Shown here: positions 43,601 to 51,285 of the stretch, piece after piece
Position numbering within the stretch: the stretch's first letter is position 1
Layout of the letters: every line of letters starts with the position of its first letter
DNA from: Nannocystis pusilla
GTDB taxonomy: Bacteria; Myxococcota_A; Polyangia; Nannocystales; Nannocystaceae
Length of the DNA: 64,000 bases
Direction: 5' to 3'
NCBI RefSeq assembly: GCF_020073745.1
Contig: NZ_JAIRAU010000057.1
Location: 340,001-404,000, forward strand
Translations under genes and position numbers: made by a program
Notes under the pieces: model-generated
The model's database searches: none
What the model was told of the DNA's origin: nothing
Seen by the model: only the letters and a program-made list of their open reading frames with translations

Positions 43601-45567
43601 TGGAGGTCGACGGCCGCACGGAGGTCCACCTGCGCCTCGTGGGCCCGGGAGAGGCCCCGCAGGCGCTCGGAGCCGTCGTCGTCGACGACCTCGCGTACGA
43701 GGGCGCGCCGCTCGGCAACCTCCGGGCCGACCTCGCGCTGCGCGACGGCACGGCGACGCTGACGGGCCAGGGGCGAGTGGGCCGCTGCGGGGAGCTCTAC
43801 CTCGACGCCCGCGCGCCGCTCGACGTCGATCTCGACGCCCCTGCGGTGGCGTGGGGGGCGAGCGGCCCGAGCTCGCTGCACCTCGACCTCACCGGCGTCG
43901 ACCCCTCGCTGTTCGATTCGGTCGACGCCCTGCCGCGCGACACGCTGGCCGACCTCGACCTCCACGCCCGTGTCGACATCGATCGCGAGCAACTGCGGGC
44001 GCACGCCTCGCTCACCGGCGCGCTCGGGCGCCCCGGGCTCGGTACCACGCCCGTCGCGCTGCGGCTCGACGTCGACGACTTCGGGCAGCGACTGCGCGGT
44101 GACTTCGGCTGGCGTGACGGCGCGCCGTCGCTCGCGCTCGCGCTCGACGCCGACGCGGCGATCCCCGCGGTGCGCCGCGGGCAGGCCGAGCTGCTGTCGA
44201 CCCCGATCCACGGCGCGTTGCAGGCCCGTGGGACCGATCTGCGCTACCTGAGCGGGCTCCTCCCCGACGCGCTCCACGACCTCCGCGGGCTGCTCGACGC
44301 CGACCTCGCCATCGACGGCAAGATCGCCGGCCCGGTCGTCCGCGGCGAGGCGCACCTGCGTGACGGGGCGGTCACCGTTGTGGCGCTCCAGCAGCGCTTC
44401 CAGGACGTCGTCGCCGACCTTCGCGCCGCCGACCGTGAGCTTCGCGTCGATCGCCTGGTTGCCACGAGCGGCGAGGGGCGCATCCAGGCGACCGGCTCGG
44501 CGACCTTGCCGGCGAAAGGGGGGCTCGTCGGAGCGGGCAGGCTGAGCCTGAAGGACTTCCCGGTGGTGCGCCCGGGCTGGCCGCAGATGACCGTCGACGC
44601 GCGGGCGAAGGCCGACCTCGTGGTTCGTCCGGACGAGCTCTCGGTCGGGATCCGGGTCGCGGGCGCGGAGGTCTGGGTGTCCGACCTGACCACGCCTGCG
44701 CCGGCCCCGATCCCCGAGAACGAGAACGTCACGATCGTGTCCGGGCCGTTCGACGCGTTTCATCCCGCCGACGAGCACGAGGCCGCGGCGGGCCTCGCTT
44801 CGGCGTCCGAGGCGGACGGGGAGCGCGATCTGTCGTTCAGCGTCGAGCTCGCCCAGCCGATGCACATTCAGGGCCCCTCGATGGACATGCGCTGGTCGGG
44901 CCGGGTCCGCTCCCGGAGCGAGGACGGCGAGTCGCGCGTCAGCGGCCAGCTTCGCGCCGACCGCGGGCGCTTCGAGCTGCTGGGCACGATGTTCCGGATC
45001 GAGCAAGGCCGGGTGTTCTTGCCGGAAGGAGGCGATCGGCTCGATCCGTTCCTCGACCTGATCGCCGAAGCACGGACGCCGCAGGCGGACGTCACGGTGA
45101 CGCTCCGGGGGCGTCTCAGCCGGCCCGAGCTGCACCTGCGCTCGCAGCCGCCGCTGACGGAGCCGCAGATCTTCTCGCTCCTCGTCAGCGGCAGCGCCGA
45201 CAGCAACGAGACCGACCCGAGGAAGGCGCAGGCCAGCGCGGCGGGCCTGCTCGTCAACTTCAGCAACCCGACGCTGGCCCGCTTCGCCGAGAGCCGCCTC
45301 GGCATCGACCGCATCAAGCTCGGCTTCGCAGCCGACATCACGCAGCCGGTGCTCACGGTGGGGAAGCACCTGTCGAAGTCGATCTACGTCGAGACCACGT
45401 ACCATCACAACGCCCCGCCGCGACAGAACCGCATCGAGGCGCAGGTCGAGTACCGCTTCGCGCCCGGCTGGTCGGTCGAGACGTTCTTCGGCGACGCCGC
45501 TGTGGGCGGCCTCGACGTGTTCTGGCGCCACCGCTTCGGCCGCCCCCGCCGCGCGCCGCCGCCATGA
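40696..45567 (+). CDS. TamB-like translocation/assembly protein
   Basis: A 1623-residue protein of the TamB/AsmA-like superfamily: one N-terminal anchor (LLLALGAVVLLVLLVLGFAL), a very long periplasmic region of repeating amphipathic beta strands, and the TamB C-terminal domain from about 1400 with LTEPQIFSLLVSGS, AGLLVNFSNPTLARFAESRLGID, VGKHLSKSIYVETTYH and the final VEYRFAPGWSVETFFGDA. TamB proteins bridge inner and outer membranes for outer-membrane protein assembly and lipid transport. No Omp85/TamA gene is adjacent. Start ATG 40696 follows GAGGGGG. Three of the iterated palindromes lie within it. Confidence 0.9.
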   Translation: MGKRRRWVRKLLLALGAVVLLVLLVLGFALATTSGLRLVLALGVPLYERRIAGAISVEGAEGRLLGRFTLRGVVLSDRAGRALVTAEAIAVEWSPWALLGGEVRVDALRVERPHVHLVGDDAGGFADLAPPGPDVPEDRSAPPGPDLPLALDVTMRVRDGVIHGADGVRLAEAIELDARLRGSGRAALVDVMHGSARVNGAPPIRELRLRARWASPVAALDASWVRFDGAELFVPEARFDVRRLRGWARLRAAAAVPVVAGLLPSTAGETLRRLGSRVELEAAAEGDPEDMWAEAQVRTANAELTLTGTGAWHETPRADVSAVVDADLGPWTDGLVGRVRPTLSLRLRERDEARLDLAGELRCAACDGLGEVSLAVDGVLERHARILSLETSMSLAGMSASAEVRAASDRLYALEWRLEAPALARTATIARRFFPTVPAVRGALTGRGACAGSPVRCHAALELRRLAAAGVSVGHARVDIDVLGDMSQGALAVAARDVRQGRRSLERAELALAVVAAGTEPVPTPLGVELPPLRARLRAAASDGRAGAGERARVDLSVTTGRAVGVDLDALELEVGRTRIALEQPARALLRARSLEVDRLRLAVGGGRVALHGIADLDGPSDLRLDVDDVRLASLEPLAPGLRPAGLASADVYLRGRPESLTFRADLGVRGAGLRGLAIGDIGLAASLADDRASVAAGLRGPLARRAALRAEFPLRLNLSRGAWSIGDEGARALLQVEALQLRRLTRWIPGLQAGGRVDGVLRYDGDDRVALTGAWRGHGLSLAEVPLGRLELSLAQRDERLRGRATLVRAGGRARLEFALPVALDVPHATVAWRREQEHRASLRVEELDLAAQLDSVLAHHHLDGRVSAAAELSGPATAPEIEARARVKGLRIGDMSFGTYRMSAAAGAGGTTIELGGEGPVGRLALQGFAPIHVGVGRRVWRPDGWYALELDVQGFDLAALRALAGLEVDGRTEVHLRLVGPGEAPQALGAVVVDDLAYEGAPLGNLRADLALRDGTATLTGQGRVGRCGELYLDARAPLDVDLDAPAVAWGASGPSSLHLDLTGVDPSLFDSVDALPRDTLADLDLHARVDIDREQLRAHASLTGALGRPGLGTTPVALRLDVDDFGQRLRGDFGWRDGAPSLALALDADAAIPAVRRGQAELLSTPIHGALQARGTDLRYLSGLLPDALHDLRGLLDADLAIDGKIAGPVVRGEAHLRDGAVTVVALQQRFQDVVADLRAADRELRVDRLVATSGEGRIQATGSATLPAKGGLVGAGRLSLKDFPVVRPGWPQMTVDARAKADLVVRPDELSVGIRVAGAEVWVSDLTTPAPAPIPENENVTIVSGPFDAFHPADEHEAAAGLASASEADGERDLSFSVELAQPMHIQGPSMDMRWSGRVRSRSEDGESRVSGQLRADRGRFELLGTMFRIEQGRVFLPEGGDRLDPFLDLIAEARTPQADVTVTLRGRLSRPELHLRSQPPLTEPQIFSLLVSGSADSNETDPRKAQASAAGLLVNFSNPTLARFAESRLGIDRIKLGFAADITQPVLTVGKHLSKSIYVETTYHHNAPPRQNRIEAQVEYRFAPGWSVETFFGDAAVGGLDVFWRHRFGRPRRAPPP
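41097..41110. repeat. Iterated palindrome TGTCC-N4-GGACA, copy 2
   Basis: Spacer CCGA; within the TamB-like gene. Degenerate relatives occur nearby at about 41556 (TGACC CCGA GGACA) and 41866 (TGTCC CTCG AGACA). Confidence 0.75.
42138..42151. repeat. Iterated palindrome TGTCC-N4-GGACA, copy 3
   Basis: Spacer TCGG; within the TamB-like gene (DVLGDMS). Confidence 0.75.
43385..43398. repeat. Iterated palindrome TGTCC-N4-GGACA, copy 4
   Basis: Spacer TTCG; within the TamB-like gene (GDMSFGTYR). Confidence 0.75.
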
Positions 45568-45786
45568 GCAGCCCGGTCGCATCGCTCCCGGCCCGCCCGC
45601 GACGCTGCGAGAGCCCGAGCTGGGCGGCCCCGCCGTCGCCCCCGCGTTGCCTTGCCTGGGCGAGCAACGGCGCTATGACGCCACACCATGTCGGCCCGCA
45701 TCGCGCGGTCGACTGCTCGGGCAGCCGCTTCGCCGACCGTGCCGAGCCGCAGTTCGTTGACCTGCCAAAGACGGGAGCAATCGGCC

Positions 45787-46680
45787 ATGACATCGGCACG
45801 GCACATTCTCGGTCGCAGCACCGCGGCCGCGCTCGGCGTGGCGCTGACGTGCGGCTGTCAGCAGGACGAACGCCAGCGCACGGCGCCGGCAGACCCGAGC
45901 GCCCCGCAGGGCCCGCTGCCGCCGGCCTCGTACCCGTCTCACGCGCCGGGCATCGACCGTATCCAGGCCGACCCGAGCCGGTTCTATGGCAAGGAGGTCC
46001 GGCTGGCCGGCGAGGTCGACGAGCTTTTCGGCCCCCGCGTGTTCGAGCTCGAGGGCAGCGGCTGGGCCTTCGGGGACGACATCGCGGTGCTCACGGACAC
46101 GCCGGTCCGGTTCGCCGACGAGCCGCTCGCCCGCGGCGACGTGCTCATCGTCGACGGGGTCGTGCACCCGTTCGGCGCCGCCGAGGTCGAGCGCTCGCTC
46201 GGGCGGGACGTCGGCGGCGAGCTCGTGGAGCGGCTGAAGGAGCGCCCGGTCTTGATCGCCGCGTCGATCCGCAGGCTCAGGGAGTTCGGCCCCGAGAGCA
46301 CCTGGTACCCCGACGGCCGGCCGCGGCCCGTACCGCCGATCCGCACGGTGTTCACGATCGTCGTCGCCGATGACCGCGCCCGGCTGATCGGCCGCGACGT
46401 CGCTCTGGAGCGCGAGCAGGTGCGCTCGTCGCAGGGTCGCGGTCTGTGGATCGGGCCCGGCCCCGAGAACCAGGTATTCGTGCTGCCGGCGAGCCCGGCG
46501 GAGGGGATCCAGCCCGGCGACTTCGTCCAGGTGTCGGGGACGGTGCGGGCGATGCCGAGGGACGCGAGGAGGCGCTGGGGCTTGCCGCAGCGAGAGGGCC
46601 GGCTGCTGGAAGAAGTGGTTTACGTCGAGGCCGCCGAGGTGCGCGAGCTGCCGGGTGAGCCGTTGCGCCCGGGGACGTGA
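45787..46680 (+). CDS. Lipoprotein with two predicted OB-fold-like domains (paralogue A)
   Basis: A 297-residue exported protein. Signal MTSARHILGRSTAAALGVALTCGC has a possible lipobox near Cys22/24. After a Pro-rich linker come two similar modules: YGKEVRLAGEVDELFGPRVFELEG...WAFGDDIAVLT (about 65-115) and IGRDVALEREQV...GRGLWIGPGPENQVFVLP...GIQPGDFVQVSGTVRAMP (about 200-262). The GxV...V..V..G..F.LEG pattern fits small beta-barrel (OB-like) modules. A clear paralogue is encoded at 49218-50084. I know no name for the family. Confidence 0.8.
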   Translation: MTSARHILGRSTAAALGVALTCGCQQDERQRTAPADPSAPQGPLPPASYPSHAPGIDRIQADPSRFYGKEVRLAGEVDELFGPRVFELEGSGWAFGDDIAVLTDTPVRFADEPLARGDVLIVDGVVHPFGAAEVERSLGRDVGGELVERLKERPVLIAASIRRLREFGPESTWYPDGRPRPVPPIRTVFTIVVADDRARLIGRDVALEREQVRSSQGRGLWIGPGPENQVFVLPASPAEGIQPGDFVQVSGTVRAMPRDARRRWGLPQREGRLLEEVVYVEAAEVRELPGEPLRPGT

Positions 46681-46743
46681 GCCGACGTCGCGGCGACGCG
46701 GACACCGCGGGCGCGCTGTCCGTCGTGTCGAGCAATGTCTTCG

Positions 46744-47319
46744 TCAGCGGAGCAAACGGATGTCGACCCGCCGATCGAACGACCAGCCGCGCGGCCACAG
46801 TGGATCGGCGAGGCCCTCGCCCGAGACTCGCACGACCATGTTCGACTCCGGCACGCCCTGGCGGCGCAGATAGTCGCGGACGGAGTCGGCGCGCGAGCGA
46901 CCGAGCAGCTCGTTGTACCGATCGCGGCCGCGAGGATCGGCGCGCCCGACGAGCTCGATCGAGTGGCCGCGCAGCGGCCCATCGGTGAGGCACGTCGCGA
47001 CCCGACGCAGCATCTCGACGTCGCGCCCCTCGAGGTCGGCGGAGTCGAACGCGAAGAACACCTTCGGGGTCGCAGGCAGCTGACATTGCGCCGAGAAGGT
47101 CGGAGACAGGACGATGCCCGACACGGTCAGCGGCGGCTCCTCGCGCTCGTCGGGCGCCTGCTCCGGTGCATCCGCGCCGCGCGGCTCGTCCGGGCACGGA
47201 CGCGCGCCAGGTCCCGTGTGCCCGTCGTCTTGGACCGGCGCCGCGAGGTCGGCCGCGGTGCGCGAGCAAGCGGCCGCCAGCGCGGCGACGATGACGACGC
47301 GTACGACGACCATTCGCAT
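46744..47319 (-). CDS. OmpA-family lipoprotein (Pal-like)
   Basis: A 191-residue protein. Signal MRMVVVRVVIVAALAAAC ends in a lipobox (AAAC, Cys18). A ~60-residue acidic linker precedes the OmpA/Pal peptidoglycan-binding domain: KVFFAFDSADLEGRDVEMLRRVA, then IELVGRADPRGRDRYNELLGRSRADSVRDYLRRQGV, where the usual GHTD is replaced by GRAD, and FDRRVDIRLL at the end. It should tether the outer membrane to peptidoglycan, although the altered GHTD segment may weaken diaminopimelate binding. It converges on paralogue A with a 63-bp gap. Confidence 0.86.
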   Translation of the reverse strand: MRMVVVRVVIVAALAAACSRTAADLAAPVQDDGHTGPGARPCPDEPRGADAPEQAPDEREEPPLTVSGIVLSPTFSAQCQLPATPKVFFAFDSADLEGRDVEMLRRVATCLTDGPLRGHSIELVGRADPRGRDRYNELLGRSRADSVRDYLRRQGVPESNMVVRVSGEGLADPLWPRGWSFDRRVDIRLLR

Positions 47320-47588
47320 GGCCCGAGGGTGGACGAGGGCCCGGAAGAGACAAGCCGCGGCTGTGCCGGCGCGACCGCTCCTGTCTCGCCCGACGGACGA
47401 AGCGACGGGGTCGGGCGAGGGACGGCGAGGAGCGGTCGTCCTGCGCACGAAACGCCGCCACGAGCGCTGGCAGCCCCGACCGCACGAGGAGTTGCGCCGT
47501 ACGACGACGGCGCTACACCGGCCGGGGCCCGAGAACCCGTGCGCCGTGATGAACCAAGGGCGCGAGGCCGGACCCCGCTCGATCCGCA

Positions 47589-48641
47589 ATGCCGCACGAG
47601 CCCATTCGCCTGATCCTGAGCGCGACCGCCGTCGCGGTCGCCCTCGTTTTCGGGTGGGCCGCGCTCGATCTTCTGTTGCTCGTGTTCGCCGGGCTCCTCG
47701 TCGCCCAACTCTTGCTCGGCCTCGTCGGTCTCCTCCGCCGTTCGACCGGAATGCCGCACGGCTGGGCGCTGGCGGCCGTCTGTCTCGCGTTGACGGGAGC
47801 GCTGATCCTCGGTGCCTTGCTGCTCGCGCCGGCGCTCTCCGAGCAATGGAGCGAGCTGGTCGACTCGCTGCCGTCGTCGTTCGAGCAGGCGCGGGCGAGC
47901 CTGCGAGGGAGCTCGCTCGGCCGCTGGCTGGGCGAGGCGATCCCGAACCCTGATGTCCTCAAGGACATGTTGGCGCGGCTGGCCGGCGGATCGGGCGTCG
48001 TGAGGCGTGTGACGGGTCTGTTCTCGACGGCCTTCGGCGCGCTCGTCAGCGCGGTGCTCGTGGCCTTCCTGGGCCTCTTCTTCGCCGCCCAGCCGCAGGT
48101 CTACCGCGACGGCCTCGTGCGCCTGATCCCACCCGAACGGCGACTGCGGGCGCAGGAGGTGCTGGGGCGGGTCGGGGAGACGCTCCGATGGTGGATCCTG
48201 GGTAAGGCGATATCGATGACGCTGGTCGCCGCGCTGTCGGGCCTCGGGCTGTGGCTGCTCGGGGTCCCGCTCGCCCTGGCGCTCGGGTTGATCGCGGGGC
48301 TCCTCGGCTTTATCCCCAACTTCGGTCCGGTGCTGGCGGTGGTGCCGGCGGCTCTGGTCGCGCTGTCCCAGAGCGCGGCATCGGCCGGGTATGTGCTGCT
48401 GTTGTACGGCGGGATCCAGCTCGCCGAGAGCTATGTGCTCACGCCGCTCGTACAACAGCGGACGATCTCGCTGCCGCCCGGCCTGATCCTCGGGACCCAG
48501 GTGGTCCTCGGCGGCCTCCTCGGCGCACTCGGTCTGGCCCTGTCGACGCCGATGCTCGCCGCCGCGGTGGTGATGATCGACATGCTGTACGTGCAGGACG
48601 TGCTCCACGACGAACCGGGCCCCCGCGGGGCGGCGCGGTGA
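47589..48641 (+). CDS. AI-2E family (PerM-like) permease
   Basis: A 350-residue membrane protein with eight or so helices. Family marks are the soluble segment LSEQWSELVDSLPSSFEQARASL near 82-102, RVGETLRWWILGKAISMTLVAALSGLGLWLLGVPLALALGLIAGLLGFIPNFGPVLAVVPAALVAL (read in pieces, 195-262; FIPNFGP is the hallmark) and YVLTPLVQQRTISLPPGLIL near 285. Members include AI-2 exporter TqsA and Na+/H+ antiporter-type proteins; the substrate cannot be fixed. One TGTCC-N4-GGACA copy lies inside it. The divergent upstream region to 47319 has no other gene. Confidence 0.9.
   Translation: MPHEPIRLILSATAVAVALVFGWAALDLLLLVFAGLLVAQLLLGLVGLLRRSTGMPHGWALAAVCLALTGALILGALLLAPALSEQWSELVDSLPSSFEQARASLRGSSLGRWLGEAIPNPDVLKDMLARLAGGSGVVRRVTGLFSTAFGALVSAVLVAFLGLFFAAQPQVYRDGLVRLIPPERRLRAQEVLGRVGETLRWWILGKAISMTLVAALSGLGLWLLGVPLALALGLIAGLLGFIPNFGPVLAVVPAALVALSQSAASAGYVLLLYGGIQLAESYVLTPLVQQRTISLPPGLILGTQVVLGGLLGALGLALSTPMLAAAVVMIDMLYVQDVLHDEPGPRGAAR
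47954..47967. repeat. Iterated palindrome TGTCC-N4-GGACA, copy 5
   Basis: Spacer TCAA; within the AI-2E family permease gene (DVLKDML). Confidence 0.75.
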
Positions 48642-48804
48642 GTCGGAGTTCCTCGCGGTGGCCCTGCTCGCCACCAGTCTCGGCCCGCGTCTCGCCGTCG
48701 AACTCGCTCTCGACGATCCAATGATCAGAACGCCGGGATCGTTCGCGCCGCTTCCCTTGCATGAGCGGGTATCGTCGGTTACATCCCCCGGTCGGGAGAT
48801 CACG

Positions 48805-49134
48805 ATGCGGAACATTGATTCTCGGTATCAAGCGGCGATTGCGATGCTTTTCGCCGGAGTGCTCGGGTGCGGCAAGGACGGAGACGGGGGCGGCGGCGCG
48901 ACCCAGACCGAGATCGACACCGCCTGTCAATCCTACTGCCAGATGGCCCATTTGTGCGACGACGAGATCGCCGCGGACGAGTGCACGGCCACCTGCGTCG
49001 ATCGGATGGGCGACTGCATGGCCGACGAGCAGGGCCAGGCGGTCGATGACCTCGAAAGCTGCGCCAAAGAAGCGTGCGATGACTTCACGTCATGTACGGT
49101 CGGGGCCGGCTTCCAGTGCGCCTTCGGGATCTGA
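48805..49134 (+). CDS. Small Cys-rich lipoprotein
   Basis: A 109-residue lipoprotein: signal to Cys22 (FAGVLGC lipobox), a GGGG linker, then CQSYC...CDDEIAADECTATC...DC...CAKEAC...SC...C, ten or more Cys in ~75 residues with CxxxC spacing. It belongs to the same broad style of exported Cys-rich protein as the product of 33093-33602. GGGAG lies about 6 nt before ATG 48805. Function unknown. Confidence 0.78.
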   Translation: MRNIDSRYQAAIAMLFAGVLGCGKDGDGGGGATQTEIDTACQSYCQMAHLCDDEIAADECTATCVDRMGDCMADEQGQAVDDLESCAKEACDDFTSCTVGAGFQCAFGI

Positions 49135-49217
49135 GTTAACCACGGCCCCGGGGCACCGGCCGCTTCCTGTCGGCGACGGGTCCAGCGCAGCGTTCGTCGC
49201 GGGCGTGGTCGGGTCGC

Positions 49218-50084
49218 TCACGCTCCCGGGCGCTGGGTGGGCCGCACGCGCAGATCGGTGGCGTCGATGTAGAGCGCCTCCTCGAGCAGCGGCTCGGTCG
49301 CCTGGGCCGGCACGTCCCACGCCTTGCCGGGGTTGCGCGGCATCCCGCGCAGTGTGCCGCGCACTTCGACGAAGTCGCCGGGCTGGATCCCGGGCGGGAG
49401 CGCCGCGGGTACCACGAACACCTGCGCCTTCTGGCTCGGGCCGATCCACAGCCCGCGTCCGAGCCGCTCGCGCACCCGCTCGCGCCGCAGGTCCACCGGT
49501 CGGCCGGCGAGCGCTCCGGGGTCCTCGGTGGCGACGATGGTGACGACCGAGAAGATCGGCGGCGCGTCCTGGTCGGTCGCGTTCCAGGTGGCGTCGGCGC
49601 CAAAGGTCGTGACCCTACGGATCGAGGTCGCTACCACCACGGGGCGAGCTTTCAGCAGCGCCTCGAGCTCCGGCTCGACGTCCCACCCCAGGGCGGGCTC
49701 GACCTCGGCGGCGGCGAACGAACGCACGACGCCGGTAACCACGAGCTCGTCGTCGGGGGAAAGAATGTTGTCGGCGAAGCGCACCGGCGTCCGCGTGAGC
49801 ACGGTGATGTCGTCTCCGAACGCCCAGCCGGTGCCCTCGAGAGTGAACGCGCGGTCGCTCAAGACGTGGTCGACCTCGCCGGTCAGGCGGACTTCGCGGC
49901 CGAAGAACTTGCCGGGGGTCTCCTGCATGCGGTCGACGGTCGCGCGGGTGGGCGACGACGGCTGCACCAGCGACTCCTCCGGGACCGTCTGGTGCTCGTT
50001 CCACTGGCAACCGCCCGCGACGGCGAGGGCGAGCGCGGCTGCCAGGCCCGGGCGTGGGGCGTGCATGGGATGTGCGACTCTCAC
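49218..50084 (-). CDS. Lipoprotein with two predicted OB-fold-like domains (paralogue B)
   Basis: A 288-residue paralogue of the protein at 45787-46680, in inverted orientation. Shared blocks are FFGREVRLTGEVDHVLSDRAFTLEGTGWAFGDDITVLT, the DPDELVVTGVVRSFAAAEVE-type strand, RGLWIGPSQKAQVFVVP and GIQPGDFVEVRGTLRGMPR (quoted in pieces). A signal with AVAGGC lipobox precedes. I choose GTG 50084 because GGAGGAG lies 6 nt upstream; ATG 50066 is the alternative and leaves a shorter signal peptide. Family unnamed. Confidence 0.8.
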   Translation of the reverse strand: MRVAHPMHAPRPGLAAALALAVAGGCQWNEHQTVPEESLVQPSSPTRATVDRMQETPGKFFGREVRLTGEVDHVLSDRAFTLEGTGWAFGDDITVLTRTPVRFADNILSPDDELVVTGVVRSFAAAEVEPALGWDVEPELEALLKARPVVVATSIRRVTTFGADATWNATDQDAPPIFSVVTIVATEDPGALAGRPVDLRRERVRERLGRGLWIGPSQKAQVFVVPAALPPGIQPGDFVEVRGTLRGMPRNPGKAWDVPAQATEPLLEEALYIDATDLRVRPTQRPGA

Positions 50085-50325
50085 GATGGCTCCTCCGATT
50101 CCGCGACCGGCCACCAACGCGACCGGGTGACCACCCCGCTGCGGTAGCGCGCGCGTGCCGGGCCGCAAGGAAGCGCCCGGCCGGCGGGCGTGGCCGCATG
50201 CGCGTAGCGACGCGCCCGAACCACGTCGAGCGGACACTGCGATCGGTGCTCGCGGGCTCGCTACTGCCGCCGCCGCGACACTTTGCCTTCCGCCGCACTC
50301 GGGCCATCCTTGGACTGCGAGTGCC

Positions 50326-51081
50326 ATGACGACGAGCACGAGGACCGCGCCCGGGGCCGTTCAGCCGCGTTCGACCCGGCAGAGGCAGGGCTTGTGGGCG
50401 CGACTCGGGGTGCTACGCCGGCATCCGGACTTCACGCTCCTGGTGGCGGCGTTGGTGCTCGTCGCCGGCGGCTGGTCGTTCGTCGAACTCGCGGATGAGG
50501 TCGTCGAGGGCGAAACGGCCGCGTTCGATCGCGCCGTGCTGCTCATGTTCCGCGCCCCCGACGATCTGTCCGACCCGCGGGGTCCGCCGTGGCTCGAGGC
50601 GGCGATGCGCGACCTCACCGCGCTCGGAGGCTCGGCAGTCGTCACGCTCGTGACGCTGACGATCTTCGGCTACCTGGCGCTCTCCCGGCGTCTCCGCGCG
50701 ATCGGTCTGCTCGTGGCGCTGGTCGGCGGTGGAGCTCTCCTCGCGCGGCTGCTCAAGCAAGCCTTCGCGCGACCGCGGCCGAGCGTGGTGCCGCACCTCC
50801 TGGGTGTCGAGTCCGCCAGCTTCCCCAGCAGTCACGCGACGATGGCCGCGGTGGTCTACCTGAGCCTGGGCGTGGTGCTGGCGCGTCTGGTCGATGAACC
50901 GCGACTTCGTGCGTTCATCATCGGCGTTGCGCTAGCGATCGCGCTGGTCGTCGGCGTCAGCCGAGTGTACGCCGGTGTGCATTATCCAAGCGACGTATTG
51001 GCAGGCTGGGTGCTGGGTGTGAGCTGGGCGGTCCTTTGTTGGCTGGGGGCGCGCCTGCTGCCGGTTCGCTGGCGCGCGTGA
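50326..51081 (+). CDS. PAP2-family membrane phosphatase
   Basis: A 251-residue membrane protein with the three phosphatase motifs KQAFARPRP (KxxxxxxRP, about 145-153), SFPSSHATM (PSGH-type, about 165-173) and SRVYAGVHYPSDVLAG (SRxxxxxHxxxD, about 208-223). Motif 2 has PSSH instead of PSGH, which is common. Such enzymes dephosphorylate phosphatidate, undecaprenyl diphosphate or similar lipids on the periplasmic side. The 51082-51285 region downstream holds the TetR operators. Confidence 0.91.
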   Translation: MTTSTRTAPGAVQPRSTRQRQGLWARLGVLRRHPDFTLLVAALVLVAGGWSFVELADEVVEGETAAFDRAVLLMFRAPDDLSDPRGPPWLEAAMRDLTALGGSAVVTLVTLTIFGYLALSRRLRAIGLLVALVGGGALLARLLKQAFARPRPSVVPHLLGVESASFPSSHATMAAVVYLSLGVVLARLVDEPRLRAFIIGVALAIALVVGVSRVYAGVHYPSDVLAGWVLGVSWAVLCWLGARLLPVRWRA

Positions 51082-51193
51082 GCGAACCGTCACAAGCAGA
51101 CGTCGCACGCATCCAGAGGTCGCTGCGCCTGCACCGGACCGCGGCGCAGTCCAGCAGGCCAAAACCCGCCCCGACGGCGGTCGCCGTTGCCTC

Positions 51194-51222
51194 TTGACTA
51201 CGTAGGACGGCCGTCCTAGGTT
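51194..51222 (+). promoter_or_regulatory. Putative promoter of the TetR-YciI-Tag operon
   Basis: TTGACT at 51194-51199 and TAGGTT at 51217-51222 are separated by 17 bp, a sigma70-like arrangement with a good -35 and a weak -10. The first operator fills the spacer. Confidence 0.55.
51203..51218. promoter_or_regulatory. Palindromic operator 1 (TetR-type)
   Basis: A perfect 16-bp palindrome, TAGGACGGCCGTCCTA, between the putative -35 and -10 of the tetR-like gene 51286. Size and position fit a TetR-family autoregulatory operator. Confidence 0.7.
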
Positions 51223-51231
51223 TCGTCACAT

Positions 51232-51251
51232 CCTAGGGCGGCCGTCCTAGG
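51232..51251. promoter_or_regulatory. Palindromic operator 2 (TetR-type)
   Basis: CCTAGGGCGGCCGTCCTAGG, a 20-bp palindrome with one mismatched pair, nearly the same as operator 1 with flanks. The two centres are 31 bp apart, about three helical turns, so two regulator dimers could bind on the same DNA face. Confidence 0.7.
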
Positions 51252-51285
51252 CGAAGGACACGACTTCGCGGTCGAGCGAATCTTC

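Noticed and set aside
42619..45582. 987-codon minus-strand open frame opposite the TamB-like gene
   Set aside because: Antisense shadow of TamB; no start context, no homology and typical complementary-codon composition.
51232..51251. Operator 2 considered as a rho-independent terminator of the PAP2 gene
   Set aside because: The palindrome has no loop or T-tract, and it repeats operator 1 near the regulator promoter.
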